64,000 nucleotides of DNA from Syngnathus acus (taxonomy: Eukaryota; Chordata; Actinopteri; Syngnathiformes; Syngnathidae), in assembly GCF_901709675.1 (NCBI RefSeq), contig NC_051104.1, positions 7,258,501-7,322,500 of the forward strand, read 5' to 3'. Under the pieces are notes generated by a model. It did no database searches. It had not been told where the DNA came from and was given only the letters and a program-made list of their open reading frames with translations. The position numbers were made by a program, and so were the translations under genes. Shown here in pieces: positions 39,608 through 51,990 of this stretch; positions within the stretch are counted from its first letter, which is position 1; every line of letters starts with the position of its first letter.

Positions 39608-39632
39608 GGGGGCGGGGCGGGGCGGGGCCGGG
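39608..39632 (+). repeat. GGGGCGGGGC repeats: GC-box / G-quadruplex motif
   Basis: Five G-runs (5,4,4,4,3) separated by one or two C bases. It fits the G3+N1-7 quadruplex rule and equals three overlapping Sp1-type GC boxes. It stands alone in otherwise AT-rich intron. Confidence 0.85.
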
Positions 39633-39682
39633 TACAATTGCATGCATTTCAGGGCTGTAAACAGGAAACTGCAAGTCTGGCC

Positions 39683-39702
39683 AAAAAAAAAAAAAAAAAA
39701 AA
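39683..39702. repeat. A20 homopolymer
   Basis: Pure A run about 50 bp after the GC-box cluster; no recognised retroelement body in between. Confidence 0.95.
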
Positions 39703-42612
39703 GGAGATATGCATGCAGACTCAGCTTCCTCTGTCTTTATGGTGGCTTTAGTGTCGCTTGTCACATGCAGTAGCCTGTAAAAATGTAAATGCTCCGAGAT
39801 TAATATACCCTTTGGCATTAAAAGTGGAATGATTTTTTTTGGGGGGGCAATAAAGGCTCAAAGAAAAGGGATTAGGATGCAATTTTCTCAATCTAGAATA
39901 CAAAATTGGCTGAGAAACACTAAAGCCATTCAACGTGTCTGCTTAGTTTCATCCCATGTAGAATTAATGCATGACAAGTACGTATATGGATAAAATGTGC
40001 TCTGGATTGCCATGCAGGAAAATATGAACTCTTCTTTATATTGGTGCAGCAATAGTAAATGCCTTCAATTTTGCCATTCAAAACAAGTCGGGTCAATATT
40101 CAATTCATGACATCATATTTGCACATATTAACAAACACGTCTGTAAACAAAAATGACTTCTAAATGGCAGCACCTTAACTTTGCGGCAGCTTTTATTCAC
40201 ATCATTTCCCACATTCATCCATCTCCTAAATGGCTTTTTGCATGTGTGATTGAATCCGTGTTGTTGAGCAGCTTTAATGATTAACTCGTCTGTGATTATC
40301 TCTCCCCAGTAACAGATTGTCTGGATCTCACGTACAGATCACGGAACAATCTCAAAATTCTTCCCCTCCGGGAATTCACATGTGGTATATTATGCAGTGA
40401 TTGGCCATTGTTTCAAATGGACTATTCACTGAGCTGGTTCAATATTAAAAATGGGTGAACAAAAATAACAGGCCACACCATTAGGCTGCTGTTAGCAGTG
40501 GTTGAAAATTGCATCACACGGCATAGTGTTTGTATTGTATTTTTCCCCTCATTTAACTCAGACCTCATCATATTCATGAGAGGGTGGTTAGCTTAGCTTT
40601 GTTGCAAGCCGGAAAATTATATACTCTTCATTTTCCAGGTTTTATGAGACAATTGGAGGCAATAATAAGACATGATTTGTTTATTGGTAAGCCTATAATG
40701 CAAATGTGGATACATTGTTTGTTTGTAGTCTGCTGGCCTATTGTATAGTCTTGAGGGCCATCATGTCAAGTACTATCCAATTTAATAATTGTATGTAATA
40801 CATCTTTGAGTCTTTACCTAATGGACTGACTCGTTACAGCAAGTCATATCCTTTGTCTTCAGACAGCATGATACATTAGCAAAAAAAGATGCAAAAGGTA
40901 TTTGGCTGTCTGACACCACATATCGATTACAGTAAATGAAAGGTTTATGCGGCCACAGAAAGAGCAGTCATGCAAAAAAGAACGCGTCTGTCCATCGCTA
41001 AAAACGATAGTAAGGGCTTTCCAAGGTCAAAACTCTTCAGATGGATGATCGATTCAATGGAATTGTGTTTTGAAAGGCACTAGAAAGCCCTACAGTGGAT
41101 TAAGAGGGAATCGATCAGGCTCGATCGCTCCTGGTCTATTACGGGGGGGGGCGTTCACGTGCAGATGTACAGCGGCGTTCCACGGCAGCGTTACGGTTCA
41201 TGCTCCCCGAGTATGGATTTGGCCGTAGACAAAATGTCATTTGGAAAATGTCATCGCCTAAATGCCATTGCGCCTCAGTATTTGTCCAATTTTGAGTGTG
41301 TGCGTGTGTGTCCGTGTACGTGCGCGCTCATACTCAGATATGCTATCATAGCTGCGCCCAGTAATACATCCAGTCAGCATGTGTCAGTTCTGTAAAAAGT
41401 CAAAAAAATGGGGGAGGTGTGGTATACGCATATCAGAGGTTGCACCTTCTTTTTTTGGGTGGGTAAGACTTACGGAGAGTATATCTTTTCTCATTATATT
41501 CGATAAAACCCAAGGTTGGGATCAGGAATACTTGAGCACTTCAAATTGTTATTCATGATTCACGGTGTATGATGTATTCATTCGGCAAGAGCGCTGGTGG
41601 CCCGCGGATGAGAAATAGAGCTGCACTTTTAAATTTTTCAGATCAGCTGGGGAAATCGACTTGAGTAAAAGTGAATATGTAAACACCTGTCTTAACATTT
41701 ACTGGCAATGCACCTTTGAGGTTTGTGGACTTGGCTTTGCTTGAAGTGCCCTGACAGTGTGTGCTGCATCTGAGTTGTCCTGAAATATAAAGTACCCTGA
41801 ACGTAGCAGGGTCGATCGAATAAATGGTCCAGCTCTCCTCTATCCCGCCGCATGATGCGACAAGACCCTAGGGAGGCCCCAAAGGTCATCCATCCATGAG
41901 CCATCACAAGCACTCGTTTTGATAGATTAGCTACATGCAAGTCATTCATGCAACCAAGTGGAGGCAAACACTTTGGTATACAAATCTAAAGGCTCTCTAG
42001 TCAATGAAGCAGTCCAGGCTACAAATCTGCAGTTGGAGGTTGCTTGAAGCCTGTCGTTGACATCCCTCCAGTAAAAAAGCAGCACTTGACCAATTCTTTG
42101 GTGAAAAGATTCAAAGAGAGAAGCAAACATTTCAGGAATTGCGTTCTTAAGGCGGAGAAGGTGAGAAAGGAGAAAATACACAGACAAAAACAGACACACG
42201 GTTATTCGTTTTGAAAAGACAAGGTCACTGACTATGAAGGCTTAACGTTGACGGTGTGAGTGAATGTATCTTTAGAATTCTCAAAGTAACCACGTGCTTG
42301 AGATGTGCTTTGACCTCGGACTAAAATGCCAGTTGCAAGCATATTCTGTATATTTTAAACTTCTTCATGTTTGCAGTGTCAGACGTAACTGTCCAGGGCA
42401 TGTGTTTCTGAGTCTTTACGCGTGTGTTCGAGACATTACGTAGGGGCCGCAAGCCTAAACGGGAGCGACAGCCATGACAACGATAGAATCACAGACAGGC
42501 CCTTCGGCGCAGCTTTCTATGATCGGTAAAGGGCTTAACAAGCATCTCTGGCAGCTTCTTTCTCTACAGTTCATTCACACTATTTAAATAAACCATTCAC
42601 AATTCAAAACAG

Positions 42613-42620
<8 letters not shown>

Positions 42621-42643
<23 letters not shown>
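42621..42643. repeat. (GT)11 microsatellite
   Basis: Perfect dinucleotide tract. Confidence 0.95.
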
Positions 42644-45409
42644 GCCCATTCACCATAAAGAGAATCAACACAGAAGTAAATGCAAACTGCATCTTTAGCG
42701 TCAAGAAAAAGCCGATTTGAGGTAATTATCCAGATGTCAAGAGAGAAGAAAAAAAAAAGAAAGATTAGATTCAATGATGGTATCAAGTGTGACGCATTAT
42801 GGCATTAAATGCTCATTATAGTTATCAGATAAATGTCTCATGAACACGCGTTTCCTAGTATGAGAAGGGAAAAACAAATCCATGTTTGTTTTTTTAGTAA
42901 ACTTACGAGTGACCACTACAATATGAAGCAGTTCTTCTAAAAATTCGCTAGAAAATATGGGGTGAATTCCCCGAATAAATATTTTTCAAGATTGAAACTC
43001 GGGCTGCATATTTAATGTCAATATTGTCAATAATGTCGATATTTAGACCAACGGAGAATTGATTTCTATAGTCCGCAAGTAAACAAGCCTGCACCAGCAC
43101 CACCATATGTTGCGCAACTGTTGATGATATCTCCGCCCTTTGAACGGCACGTCTCATTTGCAGGTTGTATCCACAAACAGAGATACGTATAATCTCCAAA
43201 GGCAAACAGAAAGCTGGCGACTGTGCAGTAATTGGCAACACAGAGGCTGTCGCCGAATGGAAGACGAACACTGTGGCCATGTTATCTCATTAGAGAGAGC
43301 CAGAGAGAGAAAGAGGGAAAGAGAGAGAAAAACTGATGAGAGGCTTGGAAGAGAAAAGCCAGAGGAGAGAGGCTGGATCTAAACTGGGGGAGGGGTAGAG
43401 AGATAAGCTAATGCCGAAAAAATCTGCATGCAAATTAAAGGCAAACAAACAATCTCACACGATCACACGATGCGTATGCATGATGGAAGTACCGCATGAC
43501 ATTGTTCATTTGACTTTATCATACATGTTTATCATTTTTTCTATTAAAAATATATATTGAAAAAAAAAATCACAGAAAAGCCTGATATCTGACGTACTTT
43601 AAGTGAAAGCATGACTGGATATTGACAGTCATATTAAATCCAATTCTAGACACTTTGCTAACCCCACCCTAAAGCACATTGCAATATTATACATTGTTAT
43701 CCAAATGGCTGACATATTTGAAAATCCCAAGACTTTAACTCATTTTAAAAGCAACTGACAGTCTGGAGGGGGAAAAAAGTATTTGGTACATCTAAAAGTT
43801 ATCCAGTTTAAGACCAGTGTACAAAATTAATATGGAACAGTAGCAACACAAATTAGGAATAATCTTGAAACTAAAATTTATATTTGCAGAAAAAAGTAGC
43901 TGCAAGAAATATCTTTGTGTGTGTGGTTTTTTTTTTTGTTTTTTAATTTATTCATTTTACTCCTGGGCTTTCCTTTCAGTAGTGAAGTACAATTTTCTTA
44001 CGCTAAATCAAACGTAACAGGTTAAGCACAGTCAAGGTTTGCCAACTAATCTGCGCTGGCCATGGAAACAGCTTTGCCTCAGTTATGTGGTAAATGAAAA
44101 TGATAGAATAAAAATAAATTATATAACAATCATTTTTTATTGTTATTATTTTTTTAACATATACCACACATCAATAACATACACTAACTCTGGGTTCAAC
44201 ATGTCAAAGATTAATTTACCCAGTTGAAAAGTAGTTTCCTACTATTGAAAATTTGCATCTGTCAAAGACTGCTGTTGCTTTTGCTATACTGTATGTGCCT
44301 CCAGTGTATCCTCGCCTGCCGTATATCTGGCAGATGAGCGTGTGTGCGTGTATGTGTGTGTACGTGTGCATGCTTGCAAATAAGAGGTTCTTAACTGTCA
44401 AGTCTGCTCCCCCCCCCTCTTGGCAATGCATCGTTAGGTAAAAACATGACTCTGGGCTCCCCTCATACGGTGGGTGATGACAGCTGGGGGGGAAAGACTG
44501 TGGGGGGCTCAGAGAGCCGTGCATTCCATGAATTGGAAGACAGCAGTGGGGGGTTATGTCGGGATGCAGGGAAGCCAAGAAGAGGAAATTGCAATATTAT
44601 TTCTATCTCCGTAAATGCATTTTTTTTTTTAGATATATATCTTGTATTGAGTCTGATTTGATGGTGCAAGTTTGCGCATGCTAGCAGAATGAAAAAGAGC
44701 AACTCAATTTCAATGACAGTTGGTGTTGTTTAATCTGTTTTTCCAACTACAGTGCAGCCATAAAGCGTCACACTGAGCATTGTTTATGTGCTTAATGTTA
44801 CTGGGCAAGCTTCATAATGAGTCAGTCAGCTTTTAAAAGTCTTTTGCTGCCTCATTTGAACCTGCAGGAGTATCCTACAGTCGCTGTAATGTGCACCGCT
44901 GCCAAGGAGGACAAAAATTCTCGCCGTGTCTCGTTTTTGGAAAGGCACCAAGGACTGACTCAGTTGTCGCTCTGCCAAGAATCACTGCTGTCACCGACGA
45001 TGAGGACCACAACTAAACTATCTCGCGCCGCTAAATGTCACAAAAATAACGATGCAAGGCATTCACCATCTGAATTGAAGATATAGTAGGAGCACTAGTT
45101 GTGGCACAGACTAGTCAACTAGTCAACTTTACAACTCCACAATTATGTTTAAAGCGTGACGTCGAATAGTTGGTCATTGTGTTTTTAGCTTTCTTGAGGG
45201 GGTGGCAGAGCCATTTACAGCAAGAGATGTGTACAGTGAGTGAAATGAATCACCCTATTTGATTTATTCTATTTTTAAACATGCAGACGTTTGAAAATGA
45301 AAGAGAGCAAGGGAAGAGGAAAAAAAGAAAAAAAAGCAAGACTCCATCAGGATTTCTAAGAGTTTTCCCGTGTTGCCAAAGTGGAAGGAGAGCGGGAAAT
45401 TATTCCACC

Positions 45410-45549
45410 GCACACAAAGTGGGTGATTATTTGCAAACACCGCCAATTCCCACCATGCAAAACGTGCTACTGTGGTGGGCTCAGAATGAGGGAAGGTTTC
45501 CCCCTTTGGCCGAGTTGTGCAAACATTACCTGGCTGTCCCAGTGGCACA
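45410..45549. repeat. Unidentified dispersed repeat, copy 2
   Basis: Matches 6504-6633 in order and orientation through about 130 bp (GTGATTATTTGCAAAC, CATGCAAAAC, GTGGTGGGC, TTTGGCCGAGTTGTGCAAAC, ATTACCTGGCTG, CAGTGGCA). Similarity stops abruptly on both sides. Confidence 0.7.
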
Positions 45550-45836
45550 ACGAAAATGAAGTTATTTATGTCTTTTCTGGCCGGAAATACTGGATGCTCT
45601 TGTGTTCTGCGTAGGACCTCAGTTCATCCGGGATCGCTCCATTAAAGCAGACAAATTGTGGAAATAGACTTTCGGATTGCTTGTACACAGATAGTTGGGT
45701 CTCTTGAATCTCTGCCCACACATCAAGTGTGAAATTAAACAACCAAAGTCAATCTTTTGTTATGTGTCTATTTCCAAAAATGTGTCGGTGAGCAATCTGC
45801 ACAATTTCCGAATTTACATAATAATTGCCTCTCACA

Positions 45837-45939
45837 ATGAGTTTCTCCGACCATGACTGGGCAGCCGAGCTTTTAGATCAGCCATTGTCGAACGATGGTT
45901 GGAGTCTGGTACCGTACGACACGGAATCACTTTCAAAAG
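45837..45939 (+). CDS. Possible first coding exon of an unknown nested gene (weak)
   Basis: An ATG at 45837, with an in-frame stop only four codons upstream and A at -3, opens 34 codons reading MSFSDHDWAAELLDQPLS then NDGWSLVPYDTESLSK. The frame runs into a consensus donor, AAAAG|GTAAGC, at 45940. The composition is acidic and complex, and CpG is not depleted across it, unlike the flanks. I do not recognise the peptide. It is opposite in strand to ctnnd2. No partner exon was identified, so it may be chance or part of an old transposon. Confidence 0.2.
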
Positions 45940-47218
45940 GTAAGCAGAGCTGCACATATTAGCATTTAATAACAGACATTGAGTGAAGAGGAAGGCTAGG
46001 TGCTGAGGGACGGGTCACAAGGTGTAAGTGAGGGGCAGCATACAAAGAATGTCCCCTAGATTTGTCATGTGACACCTTCCCTCAGACTCAGCAGTTTGAA
46101 ATGCTGAGCTCGCATCCGCTTCTACGCAGGCACACGGACACAAACTGACCAGGCCATAAAATGTACATGATACGTTTAGCAATTGAGTCAAAAAGCCACA
46201 TTTTCAATTGCATCAACAAGCTCGCTCGTCCCCGGGTACCTGCAGGGCAGGCAGAAGCAAACTGGCAGAAGCTGAGACACACGCAGGCTGCAATCACAAC
46301 AAATGTGATGTTAACCACATGTGTTTCTGTTGTTAATCTAGCTCGGGGTGGTCTAAGCATGCAAAGCAGCATTTATTACCGCCCCTCTTTCCTTAAACGT
46401 ACATATTAAATACTTGTTTCTTTTTTTGTGGGAAAAATAACAAGGGGAGCAGAAATATGCCAGTAAGAACAAAACCAAAAAAAAGAATCCATGGCAAGTG
46501 AGAGACCGTAACATCACCAAAAAATTGTCAACACATGACTTTTTGTGATATGTGCAGCTTGTTTTATGGCTTCTCATATGTCGGGGGACTGGCTGTTGGT
46601 CATTACGGTATTATCGATCAGCGCTGTCAAAAGATTAGGGGAAAATTACGGCTGGAAAATGTGCTGCCTGGCGTGTGAAAGGTTGCTCTCAGCTTCAGGT
46701 CATGGGTACTCCAACACGATAAATGCCCAGTCCAAAATACGGAAAAATACAAAATGTCAAACCACGACGAGCCCTGAAAACCTTACATCCAATTTTCTGT
46801 CGAAAAAGCTCAAACTTTCCACGTGGTGGTTTCAATCCTGGGACAGCTCAAGCAAGTGTTTTGGACACTGACAATCTGCTAATTGTCAAATTGCTTGCTT
46901 TTGTAGTTTACAAACTATAATTGATGCAATAGATATGATACACGTAAATGATGAATAAATGGATAATCAGAGGCTTGGCTATGATTAGCGCCACTTATGC
47001 TTTTTGCACTTCCTGATCCCATGTTAGGTGCTGCAAAGAGCATCCATTTAGGATGTTGTTATCTAGTTGTTGGCTGAGCAGAAAGCACTCTAGCGTTTTG
47101 GCATTTGCTCCAAAAAGTCTGGAGAGGGCACGAGGGACAAACATGTGACTGAGCGATAACATGCATACCAACAAATTTGAGTGAATCTGAGCATCCTAAA
47201 AAAAAATATATATACATA

Positions 47219-47630
47219 CCGTATTTTCTGGACTATAAGGCGCACCTAAAAACCTAAAATTTTCTCAAAAGCTGACAGTGCGCCTTATAGTCCAGTGCGC
47301 CTTATATATGGACCAAATTCTTAAATTTAAACTGGCCCGAAGCATTGTGTGATGAAATCAATCATAAGTGGCCCGCTGAAGACTATGAATCATGAATCAA
47401 AAAGACTATGGATCATTATTTTGTGATTATAAAGTAATTTGTTGCGTCTGAAGTTGAAATAAAAAAGATAAAATGGAGAATGATTTGATTTGGATTAAAA
47501 ATCTGACATGATGCATTAATGGTGCGCCTTATAGTCCGGTGCGCCTTATATAAGGACAAAGTTTTAAAATAGGCCATTCATTGAAGGTGCGCCTTATAGT
47601 CCGGTGCGCCTTATAGTCCGGAAAATACGG
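47219..47630. mobile_element. MITE, 412 bp, CCGTATTTTCTGGACTATAA termini
   Basis: Terminal inverted repeats CCGTATTTTC-GGACTATAAG plus GCGCACC, flanked by TA on both sides (47217-47218 and 47631-47632). The word GTGCGCCTTATA recurs in several pairs inside. Non-coding and non-autonomous. It shares end architecture with 17917-18086 but has GCGCCTTATA where that one has GCGACTTATA. Confidence 0.9.
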
Positions 47631-50600
47631 TATATATAAATATATTTCTGTCACCTCAGTGTCACCTTTCTATGCATCCTTACAGACCATTCTGTGCCCA
47701 CATTTTCATGCATCCATCCACTCATCTTCTCTTTCACACATAGCGACCGCCCAAACTCTTTTCATATCTCCGGAGGCCTTAGCATGCCTGTGTGTGTGCG
47801 CGTGCGTGTGTTTGTGTGTGCGTGCGTGTCTATGAGTGCCCTAAGTGTTCAACAACACTCTGGGGGGAATCATGAGCGATAAAAGTCAGGATTCATTAGG
47901 GTGTGACAAGGAAAGTGCGGAAGCGAGGAAGATGACATGCAACAGATCTGCTTTCACACGCACACAGATGTGGGCGGCGTGCGCACCGCATTCGCTCAGC
48001 TCCAACTCAGCTGCCTTATACTCAAAGTGAAAGGATAAAAAGACGGAATGAAATGTCAACAAGGCTTTCTGGCTAATATATATTTGACTCAAGTTTAATG
48101 GTGAGATGTAAACACAACGCAGTGTCAGAAAGCGCACAGAAAGAAAAAAACAAAAGCGTTAAGATTGTAGCTGGCGTCCTCCACAAATAACTGGCCTGTG
48201 TTGCTGACAGAATGCAGAGTGACACATTGTGCTGTCTGCTGATTTACCTTTAGCCTTTTGAGCCCACAGGGTAAACGCTCACTCCTCTATCATCATCTCA
48301 TCTTCCTCACACTTGCAGAATATCAGGCATTCCCGCTTACCTCAGCCATTGCTAGGGTCTGGATTGGCTTCCTGCTGTATTTAATTGGAAGTCATATTTA
48401 GAAAAACTGTATCCATCGATGTTTGATGACATGTCCCCTGTGATTATTTGCAGACCGGTTCAGGATGTTTGGCTGAAGTCAATTTGTACAGGCCCCCAGT
48501 TTACCAATGCTATTTTTATTTTGTTGAGTGTGTAAAGGCCTGCCTGCGGCTTTTCAACAATAAAACTTAACAACATAATAATTTAAGATGAGTAAAATGA
48601 CCTCAGTATTCTTAGTCACATGTGCCACATAAAAGCTTCTGATGGTTCCGCCTTCCCATGCAACCTAAAGAAAAGCAAGTCTCGGCTCACGCGTGCCGGC
48701 ATGCGTGTGCGTGTTTACAAGCTTCCAACCATGTGGTCAGAAAATGCACCGCTTGCTCTAATTGGGTTTATTGTCCAGTGTGCCGAGGGAATGCCCAGTG
48801 AAATTCTTTTAGGGAGTTAATTAACAGAAATGCATCAGTGACAGAGCGCCCATCACAGCTGGCGCATCAGCTGAGCATGTCGAGTGTACGCCGTGTGACT
48901 AAAAAGCTCATTCTGCATGATTTGCAAAATGGAGTACAACATGCAAGGGTATATATACAATGTTAGCATCTGCTAACGAGAAGGCACTGACGGGGCAAAA
49001 TGTGTTTGTCCGTCTGTTGTATGCGTGGCACACCTACGTGGGGATACTAGTTTAGAAAACAACTGTCTTACGATTCAAAATTATGATAGGATGAGTCCTG
49101 AGATCCATCAAACGTTCAAATTTGAGGAACAACACTAAACATGATTGATTCGGATCCTGTCGGCGCGTCAGGAGATTTGAGAAGGAACAGAAAGAAGAAA
49201 TCAATGTAGTTAGGCTGCTTGTTAATGCACAGATGAGGATTTGTATGACCCAAATTATTCGCATGAGCAGCAGGAATCTAGCGATTCCTGATTAGGCGAA
49301 TCAAGCGTGTTCTACACAATCATAATGTTCATTATTTTATCAATGGCCTGGAATTATTTATGTAATTACTTTGATTATATTTGCTCAGCTTTCATTCCAA
49401 TGATGAAAAATTGATCCTCAGACAAAAGGAATACATTGTTCTTTGGAATGCGTACGTTTTAGCCATCCATCAATGGGCCTTTTGAGCTTTACTTGCATGC
49501 ATCATGTACCAGGTGAGATATTTTTGGGCTTACTAACTCATATGAATGTGATGTGTCTCTTATCTGCCATCAGAAAGAAAAAAATAAATCAATGCTCATA
49601 GACAAATCCAATATTCCACAAGAAGTTCATGACAAAACAATATGAAATGACATTAATCAACATTGCCTCCAAGCTACTGCTGCTGCTGATGGATTTCCAC
49701 ACAGCGTGAAGATGGGCAAATTTAGCAAAGACACTCACCAGAGCAACCACAAATGTCTTCACGGTAAACAACATCAAACCCAGCTCATTAGCATCGGTTA
49801 GATGCGCATCTCCAACTTGACGCAAAGGGGGAGAGGGGAGCAATGCCGTGACGCATTCGCGCTGGTGGTGATGTGTTATAATTCCACTGAGGCAAAAATT
49901 CAGTTAGAGAATGAACGATGAGTGAAGGAAGGTGCAACATGGAATCTCAAGCAAGAAAACAAAAACCATGTAGGGAAGGAAAAGATGGAGTGATCTTTTG
50001 TTTATTTCCCAGAGAAGCCCAATGACAGAGCCATTCTTCATCAGCCACCGTCTTTGCCGTGAATATGTCAACAGTGGCGGCAAGGCAAGTGTACAGGAGT
50101 AATTTATCTATTTAGAATGCCAAAGGGAGAGAAAGCTATGGGCACTATATTATACAGACACAAACAAAAAAACAAAGGCAAGTGATTGAAGACCTAAATT
50201 CACTTTGAAACAGGAAAGTACAGTTCAATTACTATTTGCTATTTTAAATCATTTAATTTGTGTGTGCAAAGAGGAATTGGGTTGTTTGCCAAGACAGAAT
50301 GTTTTCCCTTTTGACATTGAAATCCCAATGCTTGGATGAGAAAGTGAATGAGTCATGCGGAAGCGTACAAAAAAAAAACAAGACAACACAACAGCATCCA
50401 AAAGAGAAGTCTGTTTGTACTTTGTCAATGTGTAATCTCCTGCGGAGTACTATTTTAGGAGCTATATAGTTTCTTCCTAAAGTAACTCATTTAATAAACC
50501 AATTTTGTAGCAAGGGCTGTATTAATCTCCATTGTCAGCTAATAACCACGCAATTTCACCTGTCTATCAGGAAAAAAATATGAATTATTGAAAACATTAC

Positions 50601-51744
50601 TATTCAATGAAAGAAAAATATGTTATACTAATATAAATACAATCTAAATTAATATAATGATAAATAGAATGATTTAGTATAGCGGTCAAGATTTCCATAA
50701 GTGCCCTCTTAAGGGTTCATCTTAAATGGCCAAACCCAAATAAATTGAGGGCAAAGTCTTCTGGAATTGACTACTTTCAGTACTTTTGTATCATTCTCTC
50801 AGGAGACAAAAAGAAAAAGATGTTTGTCACAACAAACCCACGTAGACTCTTTAAAATACATTCATTCACCTGCACAACCTAATGAGATCCAGCAAACAAG
50901 CTGCATGGAAAATATCAGCTTATTTTGGTTTTGATTGACAGCTTAACTACATCACACTGAGTAATTTCTGAAATGGCGCTTACTCTATTTATAAAACCTC
51001 AGCGAGACTTTCTAGTGTCTTTGTTCATAGAAATGCAGCCACACATCCGGGGCGAAATATATTCCCATATTTGAGGCTTACTGTGTATCTGCCCACGTGA
51101 GCCATCCATAATTAGTTATCATGCTGCGAAGAAATATGTTTTTGGGGAAAGAAGCGGGTGGAATGGGTAAAAGTATGTCTGCTACAGCTCTTTCCATCAT
51201 AGTCTTATCAATTTGGTCATTTTGGGATCAAAAGTGAAAATAAGAACTCCTCTATTGAGTAATGTGAGAATGTTTATTCTTTGTTCAGCACTTTAGTGAC
51301 AACTCAAGAACAAATAAAAGTTAACTCCTATTCTGCTAAAAACAATTTATTGACGATTTTTTTTTTTATTTTATTCAATAAACGTCGGATTCAACACCAG
51401 CTAATTTGAGCTACTTTAGAGATAATTGAATTGAGACCGAGTCAACAGCGCCTCTGCTGGATGCAGCCAAGTGGTGCGCAGCATTTTACCAATCATTGCC
51501 AAATCCTTCATTATCACTCGATTGATCCCTAGCTGCAGGATCTGCATGAAATCTGCTTTGATTGCCTCATTCTGGCAGCTAACCAACACATGGTTTCATT
51601 CCAAAATCTTGCCAGGAGTCCTGTAGTGCAACTTTTTGTTATTCCAATTAGACACGTGATTAGTATTCACCTTTTGACGTGAGACTTTGGCTTTTTTCGG
51701 TTGTTGTTACAAAGTTGAGAAGCATGCAGATGCTGTGAGCTGGC

Positions 51745-51990
51745 ATAGAATAGAATAGATCTTTATTGTCATTGTCACACACGTACAACGAAATTTAAAA
51801 TAGCATTGGCGTTCCCAGGATAGCGCGAGTAGAGGTAGGTGGAGTGATTAGTAGAAGGAGCGCTTGCTTCACATGAGTCATACGTAGCGTTACAGGCCAA
51901 TGAAACAAAAGCAGGTGGGGGAGCAATGCTAAGCCACTGATAACACTCAGCACGCAGGCACACGTCATGCAGAGTTTCACAATCGCACAA
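51745..51990 (-). mobile_element. LINE 3' end with (TCTAT)n tail, minus strand
   Basis: On the minus strand the sequence reads AAATTTCGTTGTACGTGTG, then GACAATGACAATAAAGATC, then repeated TCTAT units at 51759-51745. This is the 3' terminus typical of fish L2/CR1-type LINEs. The 5' limit is uncertain; I place it near 51990. It runs in the same orientation as ctnnd2. Confidence 0.75.
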
